Shown here piece after piece: positions 37,207-44,363 of a stretch of DNA of 52,216 bases. Source of the stretch: Tritonibacter multivorans (GTDB taxonomy: Bacteria; Pseudomonadota; Alphaproteobacteria; Rhodobacterales; Rhodobacteraceae); NCBI RefSeq assembly GCF_001458415.1, contig NZ_CYSD01000017.1, forward strand, positions 1-52,216, given 5' to 3'. The notes below the pieces were generated by a model. It did no database searches. It was not told the DNA's origin and saw only the letters and a program-made list of their open reading frames with translations. Position numbers and translations under genes: made by a program. Within the stretch, counting starts at the first letter, position 1; each line of letters starts with the position of its first letter.

Positions 37207-37228
37207 ACATATATAATAGGAGCAGTCA

Positions 37229-38563
37229 ATGTATACACATGAAGACCTAGCCCGCCTGCAGACGCAGTCATTGAAGATGCAGAGCTGGATCCGACAGCAG
37301 ACCTTCTCTCCCGAGATGGAAAAAACCCTGCGCCGCTTTTCAAGCTGGGAGGTCGCCGAGCTGATCTTTAAGGTCAATCAATCCACCTTGCGGGGGCGGC
37401 TCGCAGCTGATCCCGCGTTGCCTCAGGGTCACGTGGAAGAGGAAGGCCGCCAGCGTTGGTATTCGCTGGAAGAGATCAATGAGCTGCGTCGCCGCATCAA
37501 AGTGAACCGCAAGTCACTGATGCCGGAACGTCCGGCGGGCAAGCGTGCAATCCGCGTTGCGATCTCCAACTTCAAGGGGGGCGCAGGCAAGTCAACGACC
37601 GCCTTGCATTTCGCACATGCGGCGGCCTTGGATGGTTACCGCGTGCTGTGTGTGGATTTTGACCCGCAGGCAACGTTGTCTCATTCCATGGGGCTTGCGG
37701 ATATTGCCGAGGACTACACCGTCTGGGGCATTATGGCGCGTGACTTGGTTCGCGAGACAGAGCGGATGAATGCGTCCTTCCAGGGCGCGGAAAGTGGGAC
37801 CGCCCTGCCCCAACGCCGTCTTCCGGAAAGCATCGTCGGAATGGGGCTTCAGGATCTGCGGGTGACGGACTTTGTAAAGCCAACCAGCTGGCCGACAATA
37901 GACTTGATCCCGTCCTGTGCCAATGCGGCCTTTGTTGAATTCGCTTCTGCGCAGTACCGCCATCTGAATCCGGAATGGAGCTTCTTTGCGGCGGTGTCGC
38001 GGTATCTGGATCAGATCCCGGACGAAGACTATGACATTATGATTTTCGACTGTCCCCCGGCGATTGGTTATCAGTCGATGAATGCGGTCTTTGCGGCAGA
38101 CATGCTGTATATCCCGTCAGGTCCGGGCTATTGGGAATACGACTCCACCACCTCTTTTATCGGTCAGTTGTCCGAAGCGCTGGAAGATCTGTCGGCTTTC
38201 AATGGTGTTGTCCCCGCGGGGACATTTGCCCTGCCAAAAGCGTTTCAGGACGTTCGCTTCCTGCTCACGCGGTACGAGGCCGGCAACGACCTGCACCGCG
38301 CAATGCGGGATGCCTTCATGAAAGTTTTCGGTGAGCGCATGACCGAAAACCCAATCGAGATGACCCGCGCGGTGGAGCAATCTGGGCGTTTTCTGTCTTC
38401 GATCTATGAGATCGACTACCGGGACATGACACGAGAGACATGGCGTCGGGCACGTGACTCCTTTGATAAGGCTTATGGCGAATTCAGAGACAACGTCCTT
38501 GAGGCGTGGCGAACATTGGACGAGGAGCCCGAGGTCAAGAGCAAAGAGGAGCTTGAAGCATGA
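37229..38563 (+). CDS. parA: partition ATPase ParA
   Basis: A 444-residue plasmid-type ParA. The N-terminal HTH region (~35-95; FSSWEVAELIFKVNQSTLRGRL) resembles the MerR-like DNA-binding domain of large ParAs. The deviant Walker A FKGGAGKSTT (115-124) and Walker B-like IMIFDCPPAIGYQSMNAVFAADM follow. A parS-like palindrome inside the gene encodes Val-Pro-Ala-Gly-Thr. An AGGAG site precedes ATG 37229. It overlaps parB by four bases. Confidence 0.95.
   Translation: MYTHEDLARLQTQSLKMQSWIRQQTFSPEMEKTLRRFSSWEVAELIFKVNQSTLRGRLAADPALPQGHVEEEGRQRWYSLEEINELRRRIKVNRKSLMPERPAGKRAIRVAISNFKGGAGKSTTALHFAHAAALDGYRVLCVDFDPQATLSHSMGLADIAEDYTVWGIMARDLVRETERMNASFQGAESGTALPQRRLPESIVGMGLQDLRVTDFVKPTSWPTIDLIPSCANAAFVEFASAQYRHLNPEWSFFAAVSRYLDQIPDEDYDIMIFDCPPAIGYQSMNAVFAADMLYIPSGPGYWEYDSTTSFIGQLSEALEDLSAFNGVVPAGTFALPKAFQDVRFLLTRYEAGNDLHRAMRDAFMKVFGERMTENPIEMTRAVEQSGRFLSSIYEIDYRDMTRETWRRARDSFDKAYGEFRDNVLEAWRTLDEEPEVKSKEELEA
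38209..38224. promoter_or_regulatory. parS-like palindrome 3, inside parA
   Basis: TGTCCCCGCGGGGACA is a perfect 16-bp palindrome read in frame as Val-Pro-Ala-Gly-Thr. Confidence 0.78.
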
Positions 38564-39693
38564 GCAAACGTCGTATGTTTGACATCGAGTTCCCAAGCGA
38601 GGTGACCGTCCCCGCAGGGACAGAAACAGAAAGTGACACGCCAACTGGTACGAAAAAGGATCAGCGGCGCGGTCCCATGGCAACGGCAATCACCGAAAAC
38701 GCCGAGGCCTTGCGTATAAGAGCAGAGGCCGAACAGCATATCCGTGCTGAAAATGATCGTCTGGCCCACGAGTTCGTGCGGCTGAAAAAGCTGGGTTTGG
38801 TTGTGGATCACATCCCGCTTGATGCGATCCAGATGACTAAGCTCACCCGCGATCGTTCGGGCAATTCGGATCCGGACCTTCAAGAGCTGAAAACCTCTAT
38901 CCAGACGATCGGCCTATCAAACCCTATCCGGGTGGAAGAGGTTGATGGAGGCTATGAACTGGTTCAGGGCTTCCGTCGCTGGTCTGCCTACAAAGAATTG
39001 TTCGAAGAAACCGGCGATGAGGCCTTTGCACGGATCCCCGCGGGGTTGCTGGCCAAAGGAGAGACCCTGTCTGGCCTCTACCGGCGTATGGTTGATGAAA
39101 ACCTGGTTCGTCGCGACATCTCCTTTGCCGAGATGGCGCAGCTTGCGATGTCTTTTACAGAAGATCCCCAGACAGAGTGTGAGGGGCTTGACGAAGCCGT
39201 CGCGACCCTCTTTGCGTCTGCTGGGCGCCAGAAGAGGGTCTATATCCGTAATTTTGCAGAGCTGTTGAGCCTGACCTCTGGCCAGTTGAAGTTTCCTGAG
39301 GCCCTTCCCAGAGCTTTGGGCTTGGACCTCCGTAAGATCCTATTGGAGGACGAGGCGGCTCAGGAAGAACTTTTGCAGCGGTTGTCCACTGTCCCCGCGG
39401 GGACGAGCGACGCGGAACTGAAAGCGCTTCGTGATTTCATCCAGCAATATCGCGCGCGAAAAACACTGGAGCAGAAATCGGATCAGGAGCAGGGCGCTCG
39501 GAGTGAAGCCAATCCTTCTTCCGTCATCGCCGGCGCAAAGACCTCTTTGCGGTGTGCCGTCCCCGCGGGGACAGTGCGGTGTCTGGCCCGTGACGGGAAG
39601 ATTGAAATGATGATTGAACAGGATTTCTCTGCGGTGGAGAAACACAGGCTGGAGACAGCCATTCAGGCCTTTTTCGCTGCTCTGGATGACTAA
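38560..39693 (+). CDS. parB: partition protein ParB
   Basis: A 377-residue ParB. The N-terminal ParB/CTPase domain (~75-175) has IPLDAIQMTKLTRDRSGNSD, LKTSIQTIGLSNPIRVEEVDGGYELVQGFRRWSAYKEL and the DENLVRRDISFAEMAQLA helix region. HTH and C-terminal dimer regions follow. Three parS-like palindromes lie inside the gene (codons near the start, at ~280 and at ~335), each reading Val-Pro-Ala-Gly-Thr. The start overlaps the parA stop by four bases. Confidence 0.94.
   Translation: MSKRRMFDIEFPSEVTVPAGTETESDTPTGTKKDQRRGPMATAITENAEALRIRAEAEQHIRAENDRLAHEFVRLKKLGLVVDHIPLDAIQMTKLTRDRSGNSDPDLQELKTSIQTIGLSNPIRVEEVDGGYELVQGFRRWSAYKELFEETGDEAFARIPAGLLAKGETLSGLYRRMVDENLVRRDISFAEMAQLAMSFTEDPQTECEGLDEAVATLFASAGRQKRVYIRNFAELLSLTSGQLKFPEALPRALGLDLRKILLEDEAAQEELLQRLSTVPAGTSDAELKALRDFIQQYRARKTLEQKSDQEQGARSEANPSSVIAGAKTSLRCAVPAGTVRCLARDGKIEMMIEQDFSAVEKHRLETAIQAFFAALDD
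38607..38622. promoter_or_regulatory. parS-like palindrome 4, near parB start
   Basis: CGTCCCCGCAGGGACA is an imperfect copy of the motif, in frame as Val-Pro-Ala-Gly-Thr. Confidence 0.6.
39390..39405. promoter_or_regulatory. parS-like palindrome 5, inside parB
   Basis: TGTCCCCGCGGGGACG has a perfect 14-bp palindromic core, in frame as Val-Pro-Ala-Gly-Thr. Confidence 0.75.
39558..39573. promoter_or_regulatory. parS-like palindrome 6, inside parB
   Basis: CGTCCCCGCGGGGACA has a perfect 14-bp palindromic core, in frame as Val-Pro-Ala-Gly-Thr. Confidence 0.75.
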
Positions 39694-39716
39694 GCACAGG
39701 TCACCAAAAACCTGCC

Positions 39717-39746
39717 AAAACCCGCATTCGAAAGAGTGCGGGTTTT
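39717..39746 (+). terminator. terminator after parAB
   Basis: AACCCGCA / TGCGGGTT stem with a ten-base loop, followed by TTCTATTTC, 23 bases after the parB stop. Confidence 0.85.
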
Positions 39747-40168
39747 CTATTTCTCTGGAATTCTAAAAGTCAGCAATCCGAATCAATGACGGACTGGTCA
39801 GTAGTGACGGGAGTCAAGCACCGTGACTGGGGTATTATGAAACCTCGGCGCGCGTTCGGGAGAGGCCGTTTCTGGGCATTGATTCTGCCAGAGTATTCGG
39901 ACGGACGGAGCTGACCTCACGGCTTGGTGTTGCCTTTCAAGGTGGCGAATGCCTCACGGAAAGCCGTCATCCGTCTATTGATGCCCGGTGGCCAAATCTA
40001 CTTTGAATGACCATGAACCAAAGGGTGCCAAAGCCAAGAGCGGAGGCGGGACGTCACGCTTGAGCGGCCCGAAATCAAAAGCGCTTGGCTCTGCTCGCGC
40101 GGACTGCATCGCTGGTCGACAAGGCACACGTCCCAAGGTCAAAAGCAAATCTGGGTGTCTTTCAAATA
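39747..40168. other. gene-free stretch between parB and cheD
   Basis: About 420 bases without a supported gene. A GTG-initiated frame (39988-40212) is Lys/Gly/Ser-rich, ends inside the cheD terminator and has no recognisable fold. The stretch may be a decayed insertion or a junction; I could not identify terminal inverted repeats or transposase motifs. Confidence 0.4.
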
Positions 40169-40203
40169 AAAAGGCCCTCTTGGATATCGTCCAAGAAGGC
40201 CTT
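40169..40203 (-). terminator. terminator of cheB-cheD
   Basis: On the reverse strand AAGGCCTTCTTGGA / TCCAAGAGGGCCTTTTT forms a long stem with one mismatch and a T5 tail, 25 bases past the cheD stop. Confidence 0.88.
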
Positions 40204-40227
40204 CGAAAATGATTGGAACCCAGTTGT

Positions 40228-40794
40228 TTAGAACAAGGTGAAGTTGTCCGGCGCGGCTGCTTTTGGCTTGGGCGGCGCTGCCGAAACGGCACGAGCAGCT
40301 GCGGCCTGTTCCTCTTGGCCAAGCTTGCGATCATCTGCGACATGGGTTTGCTGGGCCGCTCCGGTTGTTGCGTGGAACCGTACACGACGTGCCGAGGTCC
40401 CACCGACCGAGGATGAAATCACAGGGATGCCTTCGTCCTGGAGGAACTTCTGCACAAAGGTGGCATTATTGGCGCCAATGTCGGACAGGTTCGCGGACAT
40501 TTTAGCGCCACCAAAAACCTTGGCCTTAAGGTTTGCGCGTCGCGCACCCTGTTTCATAATGCCGTTGATGAGAAGTTCCATGGCATGAATGCCGTAGCGC
40601 GCGTTTGCGCCGCCCTGGCCGTTAGAAGACGCCAGAAGAAAGTGGTTCATTCCCCCGACGCCGTTTTCCGCATCGTAAATGCAAGCCGCAATACACGACC
40701 CAAGAACGGTGGAGAACATCACCTGAGGATCGGTGGTCACCTTGTAGTCACCTTGCAGAACGGTGACTGTTTTTGAGTTAGCGAAGACAGACAA
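40228..40794 (-). CDS. cheD: chemoreceptor glutamine deamidase CheD
   Basis: Deamidates glutamines on chemoreceptors. The 188-residue product has catalytic Cys34 in TVLGSCIAACIYD and His51 in GGMNHFLL, then the CheD core ARYGIHAMELLINGIMKQGA and KVFGGA. The C-terminal ~40 residues are Ala/Lys/Pro-rich and low complexity. It lies 28 bases after cheB. Both genes are far from the main che operon, which lacks them. Confidence 0.93.
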   Translation of the reverse strand: MSVFANSKTVTVLQGDYKVTTDPQVMFSTVLGSCIAACIYDAENGVGGMNHFLLASSNGQGGANARYGIHAMELLINGIMKQGARRANLKAKVFGGAKMSANLSDIGANNATFVQKFLQDEGIPVISSSVGGTSARRVRFHATTGAAQQTHVADDRKLGQEEQAAAARAVSAAPPKPKAAAPDNFTLF

Positions 40795-40822
40795 TTCCTA
40801 ATCCTTCCAGACCGAGTGGTGT

Positions 40823-41893
40823 TCAGGCTTTAGCGGCCTGAAGGAGTGTGCTGGCCATGCGGGCCAGAGGCACTTGTTTTTGAGCAGCTCCGATTTCCCA
40901 GGCAACCCTGGGCATGCCGTATACAACGGAGCTTTGCTGATCCTGGGCAAACGTGGTGGCGCCGCCTTTGCGCAGCTCCAGCATACCCTTTGCGCCATCT
41001 TGCCCCATGCCGGTTAAAATTGCGGCAACAACATCAGGTGCTGCGCCTGCGGCCGAGGAGAAAAGAGCGTCAACCGAAGGTTGGTGACCCGAGATTGGCC
41101 CGCCTTCTTGCATGCGGGTGCGATAGGGCTTGCGCCCATTCAAGGCCAGATGGCGGGTTTGGCCCGCCGCAACATAGACATGGCCTGTTTCCAGTGTCTG
41201 ATTTTCATTGGCAGGCAGGACTTTAGCAGCGCAGATCCGGTCCAGCAGAGAAACCAGCCCGGTGCCGAAATTCTTGCCGGTGTGCTGGACAATCAAGGTC
41301 GGCGGACAGTCAGCCGGGAAGGATGAAAGCAGCGTGCGAAGCGCTTCGACGCCGCCTGTGGAGGAGCCAATGAGAATCATCTTTTTGAAGCTGGAGCGGG
41401 ACACGGGGGCAGGGCGTCCCGCTGCCGGCTGCGGCGCGGCGGTCTTGGCCGTTGCACGGGGGGCCGCACGGGCCGCATCGCGCCGGGGCGCGTTGACCAT
41501 CATGTCAAAATACTGAACGAACTGGCGCGGGCTGTCAGATTTGGTGAGTTCGAAGATGCCTGCGCCCACGTTCAGCAGTGGATTCGAGCGGCGACCCGGC
41601 GTCGAAGCCATATCGTCCATCACCGAGACCCACCGCACATCCAAAGCCGTAAAGAGGGCCAGCATCATCTCGAATTCAGGCAGTTTGGTAAAGCCATCTT
41701 CGACGAAGGCAAATGTCGGTTGAGCCGCCTCGGCCTGATTGTAGGCCATCATCAAGTTGTTCGCCAAAAGCACCTGCATGCCAGGGTAGGATGACTGCAT
41801 CTGGGATTGCAAAGACCGCGCAAAATTCCGGTCCGTCGTGATGATCAAAAGGCTCAAGTTGGACAAAGTTCTACTCGCTTGTTCTGCCCGCAA
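40823..41893 (-). CDS. cheB: chemotaxis methylesterase CheB with degenerate receiver domain
   Basis: The C-terminal methylesterase domain (~168-350) keeps the catalytic triad: Ser178 in IGSSTGG, His204 in IVQHTGK and Asp299 in LTGMGQDG. The N-terminal ~125 residues fold like a receiver, but the acidic pair is reduced (IITTDRNF). The phospho-acceptor position reads FAFVEDGFTK rather than LLDxxMP, and the Lys-Pro becomes LTKSD. A Pro/Ala/Arg linker (~135-165) joins the domains. The listed start is TTG 41893; TTG 41866 (SNLSLLII), five bases after the small upstream ORF stop, is equally possible. Regulation by CheA phosphorylation may be lost. Confidence 0.88.
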   Translation of the reverse strand: MRAEQASRTLSNLSLLIITTDRNFARSLQSQMQSSYPGMQVLLANNLMMAYNQAEAAQPTFAFVEDGFTKLPEFEMMLALFTALDVRWVSVMDDMASTPGRRSNPLLNVGAGIFELTKSDSPRQFVQYFDMMVNAPRRDAARAAPRATAKTAAPQPAAGRPAPVSRSSFKKMILIGSSTGGVEALRTLLSSFPADCPPTLIVQHTGKNFGTGLVSLLDRICAAKVLPANENQTLETGHVYVAAGQTRHLALNGRKPYRTRMQEGGPISGHQPSVDALFSSAAGAAPDVVAAILTGMGQDGAKGMLELRKGGATTFAQDQQSSVVYGMPRVAWEIGAAQKQVPLARMASTLLQAAKA

Positions 41894-42137
41894 ATCGGGA
41901 CGTGTGGACAGCCGCGGAAAGCTGTTGGTACATTTGTAGCTGCAGGTTCTTTAAAAAACCTTGCCGGGCCGCGTTGGAATTCCGATCCATCTGGCTTCGC
42001 GGGCGCCATTTGGGGCGATGCGAAACGCGGCTGTAGATTGGGCGTTTCAGTGGATTTTGCCCAAGCTGCACCAGCGGCGGAATAAGCGAATCGCTGCTTG
42101 GGTAAGCAGGTCTCGCGATGATCTGATTCTCCTCCAT
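41871..42137 (-). CDS. small ORF upstream of cheB (88 residues)
   Basis: ATG 42137 opens an 88-residue frame, basic in its centre (IYSRVSHRPKWRPRSQ) and ending LQMYQQLSAAVHTSRFAGRTSE. It stops within the region of the cheB start, which suggests translational coupling. I recognise no family. It could be a che accessory gene or a chance frame. Confidence 0.35.
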   Translation of the reverse strand: MEENQIIARPAYPSSDSLIPPLVQLGQNPLKRPIYSRVSHRPKWRPRSQMDRNSNAARQGFLKNLQLQMYQQLSAAVHTSRFAGRTSE

Positions 42138-42271
42138 CCTGAATTGAATAAAACCGGCGTCTGAACCAAATCCTAATATGATCTTGGGATGCATGTTTTT
42201 CAGTGCTGACGACGAGCGTTCCCCGGGCAATTCTAATCTTGCCAATGGTGGATGAAATATGTTCATTCGAT

Positions 42272-42455
42272 ACAGATGGTCCCAAACGCCTAAGGCCGCT
42301 GGGAGAAATAGGGAACACGGTGCGGTGTAGCCAAAAGGCGCCAACCCCGTGACTGCCCCCGCAACTGTGAGCGGAGAGCGCCCCCGAAAGATCCACTGGG
42401 CTGTGCCTGGGAAGGACGGGGAGGGCTGTGACCCGCAAGTCAGGAGACCTGCCAT
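42272..42455 (+). ncRNA. cobalamin (B12) riboswitch
   Basis: The conserved cobalamin-aptamer core is unmistakable: AATAGGGAACACGGTG, then GACTGCCCCCGCAACTGTGAGCGG (42351-42374), then CCACTGGG...GGGAAGG, and the B12 box GACCCGCAAGTCAGGAGACCTGCC (42430-42453). The 5' limit is approximate. It precedes a 42-codon ORF and an ABC metal transporter on the same strand, so bound cobalamin should reduce their expression. A GC-rich segment between aptamer and start codon could form the expression platform. Confidence 0.95.
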
Positions 42456-42569
42456 CGCTATACGAACTGACTCGGGCGGGGTGTCTGGGCAGATGGATAA
42501 CCCGGGCTGACGTGACTGTCGCCAGGGATGTCTTTTCTGCTGACATCGCTGCCTAAAAGGGAGGTGGCG

Positions 42570-42698
42570 ATGCGCCAGAGCGAAACACAACAGGACCCAT
42601 CCGTCCGCTGCATTACAGAACTGAGCACTGCTGCCGTGCTCGCAAGCGTCGCAGCCGTCTGCGGCATGGTTTGGTTCGCCATTTATGCGGTGCTGTAG
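42570..42698 (+). CDS. 42-residue single-span membrane peptide
   Basis: A very good ribosome site (AAGGGAGGTGGCG) precedes ATG 42570. The product has a polar N-terminus (MRQSETQQDPSVRC) and one transmembrane helix (~19-42, AAVLASVAAVCGMVWFAIYAVL). The TAG stop overlaps the GTG start of the ATPase gene (TAGTG), so translation is coupled. It is reminiscent of small subunits of cobalt transport systems (CbiN, CbtB), but no His-rich signature is present. Confidence 0.65.
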   Translation: MRQSETQQDPSVRCITELSTAAVLASVAAVCGMVWFAIYAVL

Positions 42699-43468
42699 TG
42701 GGGACCGTTCTGCAACTTCGCAATGTGGCCTTGGGGTTCTCCGGGCTTTCGCTGTTCCGACAGTTGTCCTTGGATATTGACGCAGGCACAACGCTTGCGG
42801 TTCTTGGCGCGAATGGGTCGGGCAAAAGCACTTTTGTCAAAATGATGCTCGGGTTGCAGCCACTTTTGGCGGGACGTATGACCTGGCCCAAGGGGCGCCC
42901 GCGCGAAATTGGCTATTTGGCGCAGATGACCGAGTTTGACCGGCGGTTTCCCATTCGTGTGCGCGATCTGGCGGCAATGGGGGCGTGGCGCGGTTTGGGC
43001 CTGTTGCGGGGGCTCGATAGGGCAGGGCGGTTGCGTGTGGACGCTGCCCTGGAGGAAGCCGGCGTTCTCGATATTGCAGACAGGCCCTTGCACACGCTGT
43101 CCGGCGGACAATTGCAACGCACGCTATTTGCACGGGTCATCCTGCAAGACGCCCCTCTGATCCTCTTGGATGAACCTTTTGCGGCGGTGGATCAAACCAC
43201 GGAAGCGCATCTGCTTGGGATTATCGCGCGGTGGCGCTCTGAAGGGCGGTCTGTGGTGCTGGTGATCCATGATCTTTCTTCAGTTCTGGATCACTGCAGC
43301 CATGCGCTGCTGTTGGGCAATGGGGTCGCTGCACATGGAGCGGTTGACGAGGTGCTGACACCCGAACGGTTGGTGGCACAATCTTATATGTCCCAAAGTC
43401 AGGCGGCCTGGATGTTCCGGCGGCCAGAGACCGCCCCGACACAGGCACTGGAGATGGGCGATGTTTGA
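42698..43468 (+). CDS. metal ABC transporter ATP-binding protein (probable cobalt uptake)
   Basis: A 256-residue ABC ATPase of the Zn/Mn (ZnuC/MntB-like) family. Walker A is GANGSGKST (37-45), the signature is LSGGQLQRTLFARVIL and Walker B is LILLDEPFAAVD. Start is GTG 42698, overlapping the stop of the preceding small ORF. Control by a B12 riboswitch argues for cobalt rather than zinc; a complete zinc system is already present at 23.6-27.0 kb. Confidence 0.88.
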   Translation: MGTVLQLRNVALGFSGLSLFRQLSLDIDAGTTLAVLGANGSGKSTFVKMMLGLQPLLAGRMTWPKGRPREIGYLAQMTEFDRRFPIRVRDLAAMGAWRGLGLLRGLDRAGRLRVDAALEEAGVLDIADRPLHTLSGGQLQRTLFARVILQDAPLILLDEPFAAVDQTTEAHLLGIIARWRSEGRSVVLVIHDLSSVLDHCSHALLLGNGVAAHGAVDEVLTPERLVAQSYMSQSQAAWMFRRPETAPTQALEMGDV

Positions 43469-44363
43469 GCTGTTGTCAGACATGTGGGGGTTTGCCTTCA
43501 TGCGGCGTGCGTTTGTGGTGACGTCGGTGCTTTCGGCCTCAGTTGCACCGGTTGGTGCTTTTTTGGTGCTGCGCCGCCTGTCGCTGGCCGGTGAAGCCAT
43601 GGCGCATGCCATTACACCGGGCATCGTGATCGGCTTTGTCACCGCTGGATTGTCGGTGATGTCCCTGCTGATCGGCGGCCTGATCGCCGGGGTCGGGGTG
43701 GCGGCCATTACTGCCCTTCTGGCCCGGCGCACTATCCTAAGAAGTGATGCAAGCCTTGCGTCCCTGTATCTGATCGCGCTGGCGGCCGGTATTTTCATCC
43801 TGTCAGCGGCGGGGTCAGCGGTGCCGCTCAAGAGTTTCCTCTTTGGATCGATCCTCGGCATTGATGATGCCTCTCTCCTGCTTGTTGGGGGCGTTGCATC
43901 TGTGACCCTTGTGGCCTTTGCATTTTTACTGCGCCCGTTGATCGTCAGTACTTGTGACCCAGTGTTTTTTGAGTCGCAGGTGCGACGGCCTTGGCTGGTC
44001 GAGCAGGGGTTTATGCTCTTGCTGGTGTTGAACCTGCTGGCGGCGTTCAAAACTTTGGGCACGCTTATGGCTGTTGGCTTGATGATCCTGCCGGCAACTG
44101 CAGCGCGGTATTGGGCCAATACAATCACAATGCAGCTGGCGCTGACGTTTGCTTTTGCCCTGCTGAGCTGCTGGATTGGCCTGACCCTGTCCTATGTCTT
44201 TCCCGAAACGCCCTCCGGGCCTGCGATTGTGCTGGTTGCGGGTGGGTTTTTCGTGGTGTCGGCCTTGATCGGGCCGCTTGGTTTCGGGGGGCGACTGCGC
44301 AAATCGCCCAAGCCCGAACAGAAAAAAACTGCGCAAACTCCTATAGAAGAAAGTTACCAATGA
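43461..44363 (+). CDS. metal ABC transporter permease (probable cobalt uptake)
   Basis: A 300-residue ABC-3 family permease with eight or so membrane segments and family motifs SLAGEAMAHAITPGIVIGF and FKTLGTLMAVGLMILPATAARYW. It overlaps the ATPase gene by eight bases and the binding-protein gene by four. The C-terminus is Lys/Pro-rich. Confidence 0.9.
   Translation: MFELLSDMWGFAFMRRAFVVTSVLSASVAPVGAFLVLRRLSLAGEAMAHAITPGIVIGFVTAGLSVMSLLIGGLIAGVGVAAITALLARRTILRSDASLASLYLIALAAGIFILSAAGSAVPLKSFLFGSILGIDDASLLLVGGVASVTLVAFAFLLRPLIVSTCDPVFFESQVRRPWLVEQGFMLLLVLNLLAAFKTLGTLMAVGLMILPATAARYWANTITMQLALTFAFALLSCWIGLTLSYVFPETPSGPAIVLVAGGFFVVSALIGPLGFGGRLRKSPKPEQKKTAQTPIEESYQ

Larger units (their letters stand above)
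36633..37228. other. candidate replication origin region
   Basis: About 600 bases between the divergent initiator and parA genes, without a convincing protein gene. It holds an AT-rich segment (~36825-36870), copies of AGCGTCCCA-like elements (36704-36712, 36721-36729 and 37182-37190), a cluster of TGTCCCCTAATAG-like repeats, one parS-like site and an inverted repeat before parA. A reading frame on the reverse strand (36763-37377) overlaps parA and is not supported. Confidence 0.6.

Noticed and set aside
36763-37377. Reverse-strand frame of ~200 codons across the origin region into parA
   Set aside because: Overlaps the parA 5' end and origin repeats, with no ribosome site and no homology pattern.
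39988-40212. GTG-started frame before cheD
   Set aside because: Low-complexity Lys/Ser/Gly composition and its last codons are the cheD terminator.
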